Source: Bifidobacterium tibiigranuli (lineage in GTDB: Bacteria > Actinomycetota > Actinomycetes > Actinomycetales > Bifidobacteriaceae). From it: 64,000 nt of DNA. The translations under genes were made by a program, and so were the position numbers. This document shows positions 35,728 through 45,371 of this stretch, piece by piece. The notes beneath the pieces were generated by a model. That model had not been told where the DNA came from, made no database searches, and was given only the letters and a program-made list of their open reading frames with translations. The stretch lies in contig NZ_QLZA01000004.1 in NCBI RefSeq assembly GCF_009371885.1, positions 160,269 through 224,268 of the forward strand, in the 5' to 3' direction. Within the stretch, counting starts at the first letter, position 1. Every line of letters begins with the position of its first letter.

Positions 35728-37651
35728 CGTTGCGAATAACGGCATGAACGATAATGGCGACACCGACACCGACATCAATGTGGAATCGCTGTCCCAGCAT
35801 ACGGACACTAATACGGACACTAACGCGAACACCGGCAGCAAGCCCGACAACACCGCTTCCAGCAACGGCAACGCCCCACGCCCCACCGGCTTCTCGCGCT
35901 ACCTGAACATCTGGCGCAGGGACCACTGGTTCTGGCCCTACCTACGGCAGCATCGCGCGCTGCTGGCGGCGATTTTCCTCGTCGGCGCGCTGACCTTCGT
36001 ATGCGGCGCCGGGCTGATGTTCACCTCCGGCTTCCTCATCAGCCGCTCGGCCCGCCACCCGTACAACATCTTCGCGGTCTACGTGCCCATCGTGCTCACG
36101 CGCGCCTTCGGCATCGGACGGCCGTCATTCAAATACCTCGAACGCATCGCCAGCCACGACTGGGTGCTGCGCGTGGTCTCCAAGCTGCGCGTGCAGCTGT
36201 ACCGCACGCTCTCGCGCGACGCGGCCTTCCTGACCGAGCATGAGCGCACCGGCACCGTGCTCGGTCTGCTCGCCGACGATTTGGACCATTTGGAGAACTT
36301 CTACCTGCGCACGATCTTCCCCACGATTGTGGCCTATATCATGTGGGTTGCCGTCACGATTGCGGTCGGCGTCTTCTCATGGCAGACCAGCCTGATCCTC
36401 TTCCTGCTCTTCGCGCTGGTGCTGATCGCCGTGCCGCTGATGTCGCTAGCGTTCTCCGATGCCCGATACGCCCGCGAAAAGGCGGCGCAGCAGCACGAAT
36501 ACACGGCCGTGACCGAAAGCTATCTGGGGCTTGGCGACTGGGTCATCACACATCGCAGCGAGGAGTTCGGTGCGACCGGTGCCGAGCAGTTCTCGGCAAT
36601 CGGTGCCAGCCAAGCCGAGCAGAAGCGCTTCGAGCGTTGGCGCAACTTCGCCATCCAGATGATCTTCGCCGTGATGGCGGTGGGTTTGCTGGCCGGTTCG
36701 GCGTTGTTCCTGACATCCAGCACCGATAGCGCTGATTTCGCGGCCGCCGTGGTGCTGGCGCTGTTCCCGCTGATCGACTGCTTCATCGTCGTGGCGCAGG
36801 CCTTCGCCGAAGTGCCGTTGTACAGCGATTCGCTGGAACACCTCAATGCGCTGACCGAGTGCGTGGAATCGCATCAGCCTGCCGAAGTGCCGCAGCAAAC
36901 GCTTGCCGGGCCGCTGAGCAGCATCGATTTCGACCATGTGACCTTCTCGTACGGCCCCGACCAGCCCATGTTGCTCGATGATTTCAGCCTGCATATCGAT
37001 GCCGGCCAGAAGGTGGCGCTGCTCGGCCCCAGCGGCGAGGGCAAAACCACGATTCTGCAGCTGCTGCTCGGCGATCTCGTACCCCAGTACGGCGAGATTC
37101 GCGTCAATGGCATACCGGTACGGGCTCTGCAATCCGAGCGCGCGCGGCTGTTCGGCTACCTCAACCAGCAGGCTTTCGTATTCAACACGACTATCGGCGA
37201 CAACGTGCGGCTCGGCCGGCCCGACGCCCCGGATAGCGAAGTCTGGCAGGCGCTGGATGACGTGCAGCTCGGCGATTTTGTGCGTGGTTTGCCTGGGCAG
37301 CTTGCCGAGCCGGTCGATGAATCAGGCCAGCGGCTTTCCGGCGGCCAGCGCCAGCGCCTCGCCTTGGCCAGGATACTGCTCAAGGACACGCCGATGATTC
37401 TGCTGGACGAGCCGACCATCGGCCTTGACCCGCTTACCGAGCGCGCGCTCATGACCATGATTTTCCGGGTGAGCCAGCAGCGCACGCTGCTGTGGGTGAC
37501 CCATCACTTGCAGGGCCTTGAGGACGCGGATCGCGTGGTGTTCCTCGAATCAGGCCGTATCGCGATGCAGGGCGCGCCGCACGAGCTCTACCGCAGCAAC
37601 GCCCGCTTCCGCGAGCTCTACCGGCTCGACGTCGGCGAGCTCGCCGCGTAA
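35720..37651 (+). CDS. cydC: CydC, ABC half-transporter for cytochrome bd assembly
   Basis: The partner of CydD, 643 residues. Motifs: GPSGEGKTT (Glu in place of the usual small residue), LSGGQRQRLALAR and MILLDEPTIGLD. The membrane domain begins near residue 75 (RALLAAIFLVGALTFVCGAG). Before it is a low-complexity Asn/Asp/Thr leader with repeated TDTNTDTNAN text coded by 12-base repeats. ATG 35720 has GAGGGG seven bases upstream and overlaps the cydD stop. Confidence 0.93.
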   Translation: MNNVANNGMNDNGDTDTDINVESLSQHTDTNTDTNANTGSKPDNTASSNGNAPRPTGFSRYLNIWRRDHWFWPYLRQHRALLAAIFLVGALTFVCGAGLMFTSGFLISRSARHPYNIFAVYVPIVLTRAFGIGRPSFKYLERIASHDWVLRVVSKLRVQLYRTLSRDAAFLTEHERTGTVLGLLADDLDHLENFYLRTIFPTIVAYIMWVAVTIAVGVFSWQTSLILFLLFALVLIAVPLMSLAFSDARYAREKAAQQHEYTAVTESYLGLGDWVITHRSEEFGATGAEQFSAIGASQAEQKRFERWRNFAIQMIFAVMAVGLLAGSALFLTSSTDSADFAAAVVLALFPLIDCFIVVAQAFAEVPLYSDSLEHLNALTECVESHQPAEVPQQTLAGPLSSIDFDHVTFSYGPDQPMLLDDFSLHIDAGQKVALLGPSGEGKTTILQLLLGDLVPQYGEIRVNGIPVRALQSERARLFGYLNQQAFVFNTTIGDNVRLGRPDAPDSEVWQALDDVQLGDFVRGLPGQLAEPVDESGQRLSGGQRQRLALARILLKDTPMILLDEPTIGLDPLTERALMTMIFRVSQQRTLLWVTHHLQGLEDADRVVFLESGRIAMQGAPHELYRSNARFRELYRLDVGELAA

Positions 37652-37682
37652 TACAACTGCCTGTAGTGGTAATTGCCTGTAA

Positions 37683-38672
37683 CTACAGCTGCTTGCGGAT
37701 GCGGCGCAGCACGTCGCTGAGCTGCGCAATCGCCTTCGGGCGGACAGTACCGGCCAGGTCGCCAAGGCATGCCTCGGCGTCGTCGAGATGCTGCATGGCC
37801 TCATCTCGGGAGCGCGCGAGCAGATCAGGATGCGCCTGCAAGTAGTCTTCCACGGCCTGCGGGTCATCGCGGCTCAGCAGCTGGGCGAAATCAGGGTCGT
37901 CACGCAGCGCCAGCAGTACGGGCAGCGTGTAGATGCCGTCCGCCACGTCTTCGAGCTTGGGCTTGCCGGTGTCGTGGGCGAGGTCGAAATCGGCGATGTC
38001 GTCCATGATCTGGAAGGCCATGCCGAGATGGTTGCCGAAGGCCCGCGCGGTGTCCACCAGCGTTGGGTCAGGCTGCGACGCGTTGGGACCCTGCGAACCT
38101 TGCGCACTCAGCCGCACGCCGGTGAGGCAGGCGAGCCGGAAGAGCGCTGCGGTTTTGCCCCCGATGGCCTTGCGGTAGTAGTCGAGCGTCGTCTCGGCAT
38201 GGTGACGCGCCGATTCCTGCAGCAGCTCGCCGCCGACGATCTCGCAGACCGTCGAGGCCTGTTCGCGCAGAAAATCGGTGCTCGGCGCGATCTCAGCCAT
38301 GATTTCCATGTATCGCGACAGAATCAAATCGCCAAGGTATATCGCGGCCTTGTTGCCGGCCGTGGTGTGCACGGTGGGCTGGTTGCGCCGGATAGGCGCC
38401 GAATCGAGCACATCGTCGTGCACAAGCGTGGCCAGATGCAGCATCTCGATTGCCGCGGCGCCGGTTATCACCTGCTCGTCAAGTTTCCCAGAATCTTCGC
38501 CGGCAGCCCGCGCGAAGAGCACGACAAGCGTGGCGCGAATCATCTTGCCGTGGTTGTCCAGCAATTGGCGATACTCGCTGCGGTAGGGCGTGACGTTGGT
38601 CTCTTCGCGGTGAAGCGTTTCGACGACGCGGCGCATATCCGATTGCAACGCCATTTCCTGCTGTACTGACAT
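37683..38672 (-). CDS. Polyprenyl diphosphate synthase
   Basis: A trans-isoprenyl synthase of about 329 residues. First Asp-rich motif HDDVLDSAPIRR, second QIMDDIADFDLAHDTGKP, both complete, so active. Chain length is uncertain: the residues before the first motif (EMLHLATLVHDD) are typical of long-chain (C35-C50) enzymes. Long-chain products serve quinone side chains or undecaprenyl-like carriers; the location facing cydC favours a quinone role, but that is inference from position only. I chose ATG 38672; the 13-residue extension upstream is basic and weakly supported. Confidence 0.88.
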   Translation of the reverse strand: MSVQQEMALQSDMRRVVETLHREETNVTPYRSEYRQLLDNHGKMIRATLVVLFARAAGEDSGKLDEQVITGAAAIEMLHLATLVHDDVLDSAPIRRNQPTVHTTAGNKAAIYLGDLILSRYMEIMAEIAPSTDFLREQASTVCEIVGGELLQESARHHAETTLDYYRKAIGGKTAALFRLACLTGVRLSAQGSQGPNASQPDPTLVDTARAFGNHLGMAFQIMDDIADFDLAHDTGKPKLEDVADGIYTLPVLLALRDDPDFAQLLSRDDPQAVEDYLQAHPDLLARSRDEAMQHLDDAEACLGDLAGTVRPKAIAQLSDVLRRIRKQL

Positions 38673-38851
38673 GCGCTCCCGCTCTCGTTCTTCGACCGTA
38701 AACCCTACCAATATAGCAATGTTTGGCGCGTTTGTGACCCCCTTTGTATTTCGGGCGGGTGGAACGAAGCTTTCGGCGGCGAATCCGAACCGGTAGGATG
38801 GGAAGGCAATGAAGCTCCATGATGAGAACGTGATGAGAAAGGGAGTGCGCG

Positions 38852-39886
38852 ATGGGTCTGAGTCCTTGGGCGATTGCGGTGCTTTTCGTGCCTGCAGCCG
38901 TGTTCGGAACCGTGTTCCTCGTGTCGTTCATCAAGGAGCCGCGGCAATTCCGCAACGCCATCTGGTTCATGCTGCTGGTGATGTCGCTGATTGGCGCGGG
39001 CCTGGTGGTCTCCCAGCAGGTATGGCTTGTCGTGCTGGCGATTGTGGTGGTCGGTCTGGCGCCGTTCCTCGTGATTGTGTTTCTCGCGGTCAATTCGGTG
39101 AGCGTCATCCGGCATGAGGGGCTGTCGCTGGCCACCATGCTGCCGGGCGCACTGGCGCTCGCCGTGGTCGCCTTCCTCGCGTTGTACGCGTGGGACTCCG
39201 GCCGCGGGCCGCGTTGGCTCGCCAGCCTGATCGGACTGGTGCCGCTCGAAGGCCTGTGGTTCTTCTTCTCATTCGCCGCGCTGCTCGCATATTCGTGGCT
39301 GTACCGCATCATGCCGCGCAATCGGCGCTATGACTACATCATCATCCACGGTGCAGGGCTGAGCGGCAACAAGCCGACGCCGCTGCTGCGCGGGCGCATC
39401 GACAAGGCCGTGGAGCTGTGGGAACGTCAGCAGCGCTACGGCGTGCTCATCGTGTCCGGCGGGCAGGGCAGTGACGAAATCGTCAGCGAGGCTGCGGCGA
39501 TGCGCGCATACCTGACCGAGGAACGGCATATTCCCGAGGAGAGCATCCTTATGGAGGACCGCTCGACGACGACCATGGAGAACCTGCGATTCTCGAAGGA
39601 CATCATGGACGGGCGCAGCGGCACGGGGCCACACGCCTATCGCGCCGCGCTGGTGACCAGCGACTACCACGTGTTCCGCGCGAGCGAGTACGCGCACCAG
39701 ATCGGGCTGAAGGCGGACGGCGTCGGTAGCCGCACGAGTGGCTACTACTGGCCGACCGCGTTCATCCGCGAATTCGTAGCCATCAGCCGCGCCCACATAT
39801 GGCCCTACATCGTCATCGCCATCGTGTGGCTGATTGGCTTCATCGGCTTCGACGTTATCGTTCCGTGGCTGACGAGTCGTCTCTGA
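38852..39886 (+). CDS. YdcF/SanA-type DUF218 membrane protein
   Basis: A 344-residue protein with four or five N-terminal helices (about 1-150), a DUF218 domain (residues 160-310: YDYIIIHGAGLSGNKPTPLL, LIVSGGQGSDEIVSEAAAM, EDRSTTTMENLRFSKD and ALVTSDYHVFRA) and a C-terminal helix. DUF218 proteins bind nucleotide-like or phosphosugar ligands and are linked to envelope functions (SanA, vancomycin resistance at high temperature), with no firm reaction known. GGGAG lies upstream of ATG 38852. Confidence 0.87.
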   Translation: MGLSPWAIAVLFVPAAVFGTVFLVSFIKEPRQFRNAIWFMLLVMSLIGAGLVVSQQVWLVVLAIVVVGLAPFLVIVFLAVNSVSVIRHEGLSLATMLPGALALAVVAFLALYAWDSGRGPRWLASLIGLVPLEGLWFFFSFAALLAYSWLYRIMPRNRRYDYIIIHGAGLSGNKPTPLLRGRIDKAVELWERQQRYGVLIVSGGQGSDEIVSEAAAMRAYLTEERHIPEESILMEDRSTTTMENLRFSKDIMDGRSGTGPHAYRAALVTSDYHVFRASEYAHQIGLKADGVGSRTSGYYWPTAFIREFVAISRAHIWPYIVIAIVWLIGFIGFDVIVPWLTSRL

Positions 39887-40018
39887 GCAGCGATATTGCT
39901 GTGGCAATGCCGAGGACAATAACACGATGCGAAATGCAGAATGGTTCGCCATGTGTGCAAAGCCTGCAATAGGCGAAAGCCTGATATATGGCTGGCTTGA
40001 TATATACGAAAAAGATGG

Positions 40019-40091
40019 AGCCGCTTGACAGAATCGAACTGTCGACCTTCTCATTACGAGTGAGACGCTCTACCAACTGAGCTAAAGCGGC
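40019..40091 (-). tRNA. tRNA-Thr (anticodon CGU)
   Basis: Minus strand: acceptor GCCGCTT / AAGCGGC, anticodon loop reads CTCGTAA giving CGU (codon ACG), T-loop GTTCGATTC. 73 bases, CCA not encoded. Confidence 0.95.
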
Positions 40092-40253
40092 ATCTGCCCG
40101 AGCGGCATTCGCCACTCGCGCACAAAAAAAAGAGTGTACTGGAAGCCCTAGAATTTGTCCAATGCGGGTCACGTCTTGTCGTGTCCTCGCCGTGTCCTTG
40201 CTGTATCTCCACCGTGTCCCGCCTTGTTCGGTCGCTGCGCGACAATGGTGCGC

Positions 40254-41402
40254 ATGAGCGAGACGAACGATTTTGGCGATTTCCACGCGATTATTCCGGC
40301 CGGCGGCACCGGCACGCGGCTGTGGCCGCTCAGCCGCGTCGCCAAGCCGAAGTTCCTTTTCGACCCGCTCGGCCAGGGGCGTACGCTGCTGCAGTCGACC
40401 TTTGACCGGTTGGCGGCGCTCGCGGGGAAGGACCACGTCGTAGTGAGCACTGGCTGGCGGTATGTGGAGCCGGTGCGCGAGCAGCTGCCCGATGTGGGTG
40501 TCGAGAACATCTTCGCCGAACCGGTTCCCCGCGATTCCACAGCCGCAATCGCACTGGCGACGGCCGTGCTCGCCCGACGCTACGGCGAGCAGACCATCGT
40601 GGGCTCCTTCGCCGCCGACCATGTGATACGCGGCCGCGAGGCCTTCGCCGAATCGGTGCGGCAGGCGGTGGAGACCGCGCGCGCCGGGTATGTCACGACC
40701 ATCGGCATCGCCGCCTCGCGGCCCTCCACCGCGTTCGGCTACATCCATCAGGGCTTGTCGCTCGCCGCACGCATCCCGCAGGCGCCCAGCGCGCGCGAGG
40801 TGGAGCGCTTCGTGGAGAAGCCAGACGCCTCCACCGCACTGGCCTATCTTTCGACCGGCGAATACCGCTGGAACGCCGGCATGTTCGTGATGCGCGCCGA
40901 CGTGCTGCTTGGCCACCTGCGTGCGAGCAGGCCGGCGATGTTCGAGGCGATTTCGCGCATCGCCGACGCCTATATGGCTCCTGCCGCAACCAGGGAGGAA
41001 GCCGTGGACGAGGCCATGGCTCGCTACTGGTCGGGCATCGAGAAGATCGCATTCGATTACGCCGTGGCGGAGCCGTTGAGCCTGAGCGGCGGCGTCGCAG
41101 TGATCCCGGGCGACTTCGGCTGGGACGATATCGGCGATTTCAACTCGGTGGCGGCTCTGCTCCCCAGCGTGAATGAGCGCAATCTCAAGGTCATGGGAGA
41201 CACCGACCAGGTGGTGTGCCTCGATTCCGCCGGAGACGTGGTCGCGCCCATGTCCGGGCGCACGATCGTGCTGCTCGGAGTCAACGACATGGTCGTGGCC
41301 GACACGCCGGACGCCCTGCTCATCGCCCCCCGCGCGCGCAGCCAGGAGATCAAATCCGTCGTGTCGCATCTACAGGACGAAGGCCGGGACGCCATTCTGT
41401 AG
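40254..41402 (+). CDS. manC: Mannose-1-phosphate guanylyltransferase
   Basis: About 382 residues. The nucleotidyltransferase signature IIPAGGTGTRLWPLSRVAKPKF is complete, with FAADHVI, TAFGYI and the sugar-binding FVEKPD. Makes GDP-mannose from mannose-1-phosphate and GTP for glycan or polysaccharide synthesis. There is no fused isomerase domain. I prefer ATG 40254 (MSETNDFGDFH); ATG 40245 is three codons upstream. No Shine-Dalgarno is seen, and a GACAAT seven bases before 40254 may be the -10 of a leaderless transcript. Confidence 0.9.
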   Translation: MSETNDFGDFHAIIPAGGTGTRLWPLSRVAKPKFLFDPLGQGRTLLQSTFDRLAALAGKDHVVVSTGWRYVEPVREQLPDVGVENIFAEPVPRDSTAAIALATAVLARRYGEQTIVGSFAADHVIRGREAFAESVRQAVETARAGYVTTIGIAASRPSTAFGYIHQGLSLAARIPQAPSAREVERFVEKPDASTALAYLSTGEYRWNAGMFVMRADVLLGHLRASRPAMFEAISRIADAYMAPAATREEAVDEAMARYWSGIEKIAFDYAVAEPLSLSGGVAVIPGDFGWDDIGDFNSVAALLPSVNERNLKVMGDTDQVVCLDSAGDVVAPMSGRTIVLLGVNDMVVADTPDALLIAPRARSQEIKSVVSHLQDEGRDAIL

Positions 41403-41565
41403 GCATGGCCTTGTAGACATGGCCTCGCCGGAGCATCGCCGGGGCGCGTCCGCTGTCCTATTTTGTGAGTATCTTGTGAACTGAAGGAATCAGCGTGACC
41501 GCGCTGCGAGCATTGCAGCCGTCCGTATGCCGCACTGGTTCGTAGTGACGACGAAAGGACCATAC

Positions 41566-43263
41566 ATGGCCATCAATCCTCCTATCGATGCGACGCAGAC
41601 GCCCGAATGGGCTGCGCTGCAGCAGCATTTCGACCAGCTTCAGGATGAGGGCGTAGACCTCAAGACCTGGTTCGCCAATGATGCATCGCGTGTCGATAAG
41701 CTCAGCTTCGACGCAGGCGATCTGCACTTCGACCTGTCCAAGAACCTGATCAAGCCCGAGACGCTGGCGCTCTTCGCCGATCTTGCCAAGGCCGTCAAGC
41801 TCGACGAGCGCACCAAGGCGATGTACACCGGCGTGCATATCAACAACACCGAGGATCGCGCCGTGCTCCACACCGCGCTGCGCCGCCCGGCCGAGGACGA
41901 GGGCAAGTTCATCGTCGACGGCCAGGACACGGTCAAGGACGTGCGCGAGGTGCTTTCGCGCATCTATGCCTTCGCCGACAGGGTTCGCTCCGGCGAGTGG
42001 ACCGGCGTGAGCGGCAAGAAGATCACCACGGTCGTCAACATCGGCATCGGCGGCTCCGACCTCGGCCCCGTCATGGTGTACGAGGCGCTCAAGGCCTACG
42101 CGGACGCGGGCATCAGCGCGCGCTACATCTCCAACATCGACCCCAACGACATCGCCGAGAAGACCAAGGGCCTGGATCCGGAGACCACGCTGTTCATCAT
42201 CGTCTCCAAGACCTTCACCACGCTCGAAACGCTGACCAACGCCCGCGAGGCGCGCACTTGGCTGCTGAAGGGCCTCAAGGCCGCCGGCGCTGTCGATGGC
42301 TCGGATGAGAAGAATTCCGAAGCGGTGAGCAAGCACTTCGTGGCCGTCTCCACGAATCTCGAGAAGGTCGCCGAATTCGGCATCGACCCCACCAATGCCT
42401 TCGGCTTCTGGAACTGGGTCGGCGGCCGCTACTCCGTCGACGCCGCAGTGGGCACCTCGCTCGCCGTGGTCTTCGGACCGGAGCGCTTCGAGGAGTTCCT
42501 GCACGGTTTCCACGCGATTGACGAGTACTTCGCCACCACGCCGTTCGACAAGAACGTCGTCGTGCTGCTGGGCATGCTCAACGTCTGGTACCGCAACTTC
42601 TTCAAGGCCGCATCGCACGCAGTGCTGCCCTACGACCAGTACCTGCACCGCTTCCCGGCCTACCTGCAGCAGCTCACCATGGAGTCCAACGGCAAGTCCG
42701 TGCGCTGGGACGGAACGCCCGTCACCACCGAGACTGGCGAGATCTTCTGGGGCGAGCCCGGCACAAACGGCCAGCACGCCTTCTACCAGCTCATCCACCA
42801 GGGCACGCAGCTCATTCCGGCCGACTTCATCGCCTTCGCCAATACGCCGAACCCGACCAAGGATGGCGGCCAGGATGTGCACGAGCTGTTCCTGGGTAAC
42901 TACCTTGCGCAGACCAAGGCGCTGGCCTTCGGCAAGACCGCTGACGAAGTGCGTGCGGAAGGCACGGCCGAGGAGATCGTGCCGGCGCGCGTCTTCGCAG
43001 GCAACCGCCCGACCACTTCCGTTTTCGGCGACGCGCTGACCCCGTTCTCGCTGGGCGAGCTGATCGCGCTCTACGAGCACATCACCTTCGTCGAAGGCAC
43101 CGTGTGGGGCCTGGATTCCTACGACCAGTGGGGCGTGGAGCTGGGCAAGCAGCTCGCCAAGCAGATCACCCCCGCCATTTCGCAGGATGACGACGCCCTC
43201 GCTCAGCAGGACGCCTCCACCCAGGGCCTGATCAAGTTCTACCGCGAGCACCGCAAGTTCTGA
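41566..43263 (+). CDS. pgi: Glucose-6-phosphate isomerase
   Basis: Interconverts glucose-6-P and fructose-6-P, feeding the fructose-6-P phosphoketolase (bifid) shunt; 565 residues. Signatures [52 protein letters not shown] and [12 protein letters not shown] (catalytic His) are intact. AAAGGA lies seven bases before ATG 41566, so 13 extra upstream residues are rejected. Confidence 0.97.
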   Translation: MAINPPIDATQTPEWAALQQHFDQLQDEGVDLKTWFANDASRVDKLSFDAGDLHFDLSKNLIKPETLALFADLAKAVKLDERTKAMYTGVHINNTEDRAVLHTALRRPAEDEGKFIVDGQDTVKDVREVLSRIYAFADRVRSGEWTGVSGKKITTVVNIGIGGSDLGPVMVYEALKAYADAGISARYISNIDPNDIAEKTKGLDPETTLFIIVSKTFTTLETLTNAREARTWLLKGLKAAGAVDGSDEKNSEAVSKHFVAVSTNLEKVAEFGIDPTNAFGFWNWVGGRYSVDAAVGTSLAVVFGPERFEEFLHGFHAIDEYFATTPFDKNVVVLLGMLNVWYRNFFKAASHAVLPYDQYLHRFPAYLQQLTMESNGKSVRWDGTPVTTETGEIFWGEPGTNGQHAFYQLIHQGTQLIPADFIAFANTPNPTKDGGQDVHELFLGNYLAQTKALAFGKTADEVRAEGTAEEIVPARVFAGNRPTTSVFGDALTPFSLGELIALYEHITFVEGTVWGLDSYDQWGVELGKQLAKQITPAISQDDDALAQQDASTQGLIKFYREHRKF

Positions 43264-43301
43264 TATATCAGTTCTGACAGCGATTCCTCGCCTCGAACGT
43301 C

Positions 43302-43340
43302 ACGAATCCCACACTATCTCAATGGTAGTGCGGGATTCGT
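43302..43340 (+). terminator. Hairpin terminator after pgi
   Basis: ACGAATCCC[A]CACTA pairs with TAGTGCGGGATTCGT (one bulge); no long T run follows. A second small perfect hairpin, CTCACAGCGC / GCGCTGTGAG, is at 43389-43411. Confidence 0.7.
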
Positions 43341-43492
43341 GCTGTTTGGGGGCAGTTATACGTCACATCGCCCGCGGAGGCGTTAAGCTCACAGCGCTGT
43401 GCGCTGTGAGTAGCCGACGCCGAGGCCCCGCCAAGGGGCCGAGGAGACAACGGAGATCTCCTTTCGTACAGTTGTGACACTGCCGTGCCTTG

Positions 43493-43604
43493 GCATCGCT
43501 TTTTGACCGCTAAATCGAGGCTGGCGTACAAAAGGCGACGCAAATCAGCCTATTAACGTTACGAAATGTACGTCAGCCACGTTTTAGCGGTCAAAATGCG
43601 ACGC
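43493..43604. repeat. Nested palindrome containing TTTTGACCGCTAAA
   Basis: Outer arms 43493-43514 and 43583-43604 match at 20 of 22 positions; inner arms GGCTGGCGTACA / TGTACGTCAGCC match at 11 of 12. It lies at the convergent junction between pgi and the ABC ATPase gene. Confidence 0.75.
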
Positions 43605-43615
43605 TTATCACCTAT

Positions 43616-45259
43616 TCACTTATTCGCCTCGTCGATGATGAGCAGATCGTCGTCGGCATCATAATCGAAGAGCTCGCCGTAGCGGCCCCATGTGACGGCG
43701 ATGTGGAACTGCTGCCACGCTTTGGCATCCTCATGGCGGTTGCGCAGCAGATTGAGCACCAGCTCACCGCGCAGACGACCGGTTTCCGACTGCTTGAGGG
43801 CGAGATCGATGGTGCGCACGAGGGGAGCGTGCTGCAAGGCCAGCCGCGCAAAGACCTGTTTCGAACCCAGAATGTCCGCATCATGCCATGCCCAGCCCTG
43901 ATCGGTGAGCCGCACGCGCCCTTCGCGGACGGCCAGCACGCGGAGCATAGCTCCCGCATCAATCAGGGGGAAGAGATCGTCCACCTCGAAGGACAGCAGA
44001 CTGGCGAGATCGGCGAGATCTATGCCGGAGGGGTTCTCCGCTATCACATCAAGCAGGCCGGCCAAACCGCCCGGCGTGGCATTGGGCAGGAACGGCTGGT
44101 CGGCTGCTGTCGCCCTCGGCATCGTATGCGCTCCGTTTGCGCCGACGGGTGTCGCGCCTGCGGGTTGCGCAGCGTCTACGGCCTTGTCGGCTGTGGTTTG
44201 CATGCCTTGCGCGTGCTCGGCGGCGCTGCTGTACTGGTCTGACGGGGCTGCTGATGCTGGTGGCTGTGATAATGTTGACGGCACTGCGGCAGCCATTGGC
44301 GCTGCCTGCTCCTGCCTAGACGCTGCCGCAGTCGCAGCATCGCCTTCAGTCTTGCCCGCAGCGGAGCGCGGCGTCTGGGGATGCGACTGCGTACCGGTCA
44401 GCACCGAGTACAGGTAGTCGACCCGCGCTTCGAATTCGGCGCTGTGGCGGTTGCGCGGCCGTGGCAGGTCAATCGATGTCTGGGCGATGAGCCGGCCCGG
44501 ATGCGAGCCGAACACGATGACGCGGTCGGCCATCTCCACGGCCTCCTCGATATTGTGCGTGACCATGAGAATCGAACGGATGCCCTGGTCCTTGCCGTTC
44601 CACAGGCTGAGAACCTCCTGGCGCAAATTCTCCGCAGTCAGCACGTCAAGCGCCGAGAAGGGCTCGTCCATGAACAGCGCATCCGGGCGCATCACCAGCG
44701 CGCGGGCGATGCCGACGCGCTGGCGCATGCCGCCGGACAATTCCTTGGGATACGCCGATTCGAAGCCGTCGAGACCGATGGCATCGATGGCCGCGAGAGC
44801 CACGTCGCGCCGCTGGCTCCGGGGCATGCCTCGAGCTTCAAGCCCCAGCTCCACATTGGCCTGGACAGTGAGCCACGGCATGAGCGCGAAGGTCTGGAAG
44901 ACGAGGGAAACGCCGTGATTCGGCCCGTCCAACGGTGTCCCGCGGTATTCGACGCTGCCCTCGCTGGGCTGGACGAGTCCGGCGAGAATGCGCAGGAATG
45001 TCGATTTGCCGGCTCCGGAGCGGCCGAGAATGGCGACGATCTCATTGTCATAGAGCGTGAAGGAGATGTCGTCGAGCACGGTGAGATCCGTCTTCTTGTC
45101 CGTGGCGAAGCGCTGGGAGATGTGCTGCGCGCTGATGATATTGCCGTGGGTGGCGTCGAGATGCGCGAATTCGGCGCGGGTCGTGGTCACCCGCTTGCTC
45201 GCGGCATTCCTGATCGTGGTGCCTGCGGCTGCTGTGTTCTTGAAGGTGAGGTTCATCAT
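43616..45259 (-). CDS. ABC importer ATPase with C-terminal AAA-associated domain
   Basis: A 547-residue protein. Residues 20-260 form an ABC ATPase of the nitrate/taurine class (GRSGAGKST, LSGGMRQRVGIARAL, LFMDEPFSALD, THNIEEAVEMADRVIV). A Gln/Ala/Pro-rich linker (about 265-380) leads to a C-terminal domain (LLDVIAENPSGIDLADLASL onward, to the end) matching the AAA-associated C-terminal domain found on some of these ATPases, helical and presumably regulatory. ATG 45259 is chosen because AAGGA precedes it at proper spacing; the frame continues upstream through a hexamer repeat of ATGACA and is not needed. It follows the permease gene by 112 bases. No substrate-binding protein gene is nearby. 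Confidence 0.88.
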   Translation of the reverse strand: MMNLTFKNTAAAGTTIRNAASKRVTTTRAEFAHLDATHGNIISAQHISQRFATDKKTDLTVLDDISFTLYDNEIVAILGRSGAGKSTFLRILAGLVQPSEGSVEYRGTPLDGPNHGVSLVFQTFALMPWLTVQANVELGLEARGMPRSQRRDVALAAIDAIGLDGFESAYPKELSGGMRQRVGIARALVMRPDALFMDEPFSALDVLTAENLRQEVLSLWNGKDQGIRSILMVTHNIEEAVEMADRVIVFGSHPGRLIAQTSIDLPRPRNRHSAEFEARVDYLYSVLTGTQSHPQTPRSAAGKTEGDAATAAASRQEQAAPMAAAVPSTLSQPPASAAPSDQYSSAAEHAQGMQTTADKAVDAAQPAGATPVGANGAHTMPRATAADQPFLPNATPGGLAGLLDVIAENPSGIDLADLASLLSFEVDDLFPLIDAGAMLRVLAVREGRVRLTDQGWAWHDADILGSKQVFARLALQHAPLVRTIDLALKQSETGRLRGELVLNLLRNRHEDAKAWQQFHIAVTWGRYGELFDYDADDDLLIIDEANK

Positions 45260-45280
45260 ATTGCGTCCTTGAGTATTGTT

Positions 45281-45320
45281 CATTGTCATTGTCATTGTCA
45301 TTGTCATTGTCATTGTCATT
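45281..45320 (-). repeat. Hexamer microsatellite (ATGACA on the minus strand), 6.7 copies
   Basis: Perfect CATTGT units on the plus strand, inside the 112-base gap between the permease stop and the ATPase start, 20 to 60 bases upstream of the ATPase ATG. Every unit contains an in-frame ATG without a ribosome site. A perfect array suggests recent or ongoing length change. Confidence 0.95.
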
Positions 45321-45371
45321 GGTCATTCGCATGTGCCGGCGTCAGCCGCTCCTGCCGCGCGGGCCGCGTGT

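Noticed and set aside
45260..45319. ATPase translation starting in the ATGACA hexamer array
   Set aside because: The repeated ATG codons lack a ribosome site, while ATG 45259 has AAGGA at good spacing.
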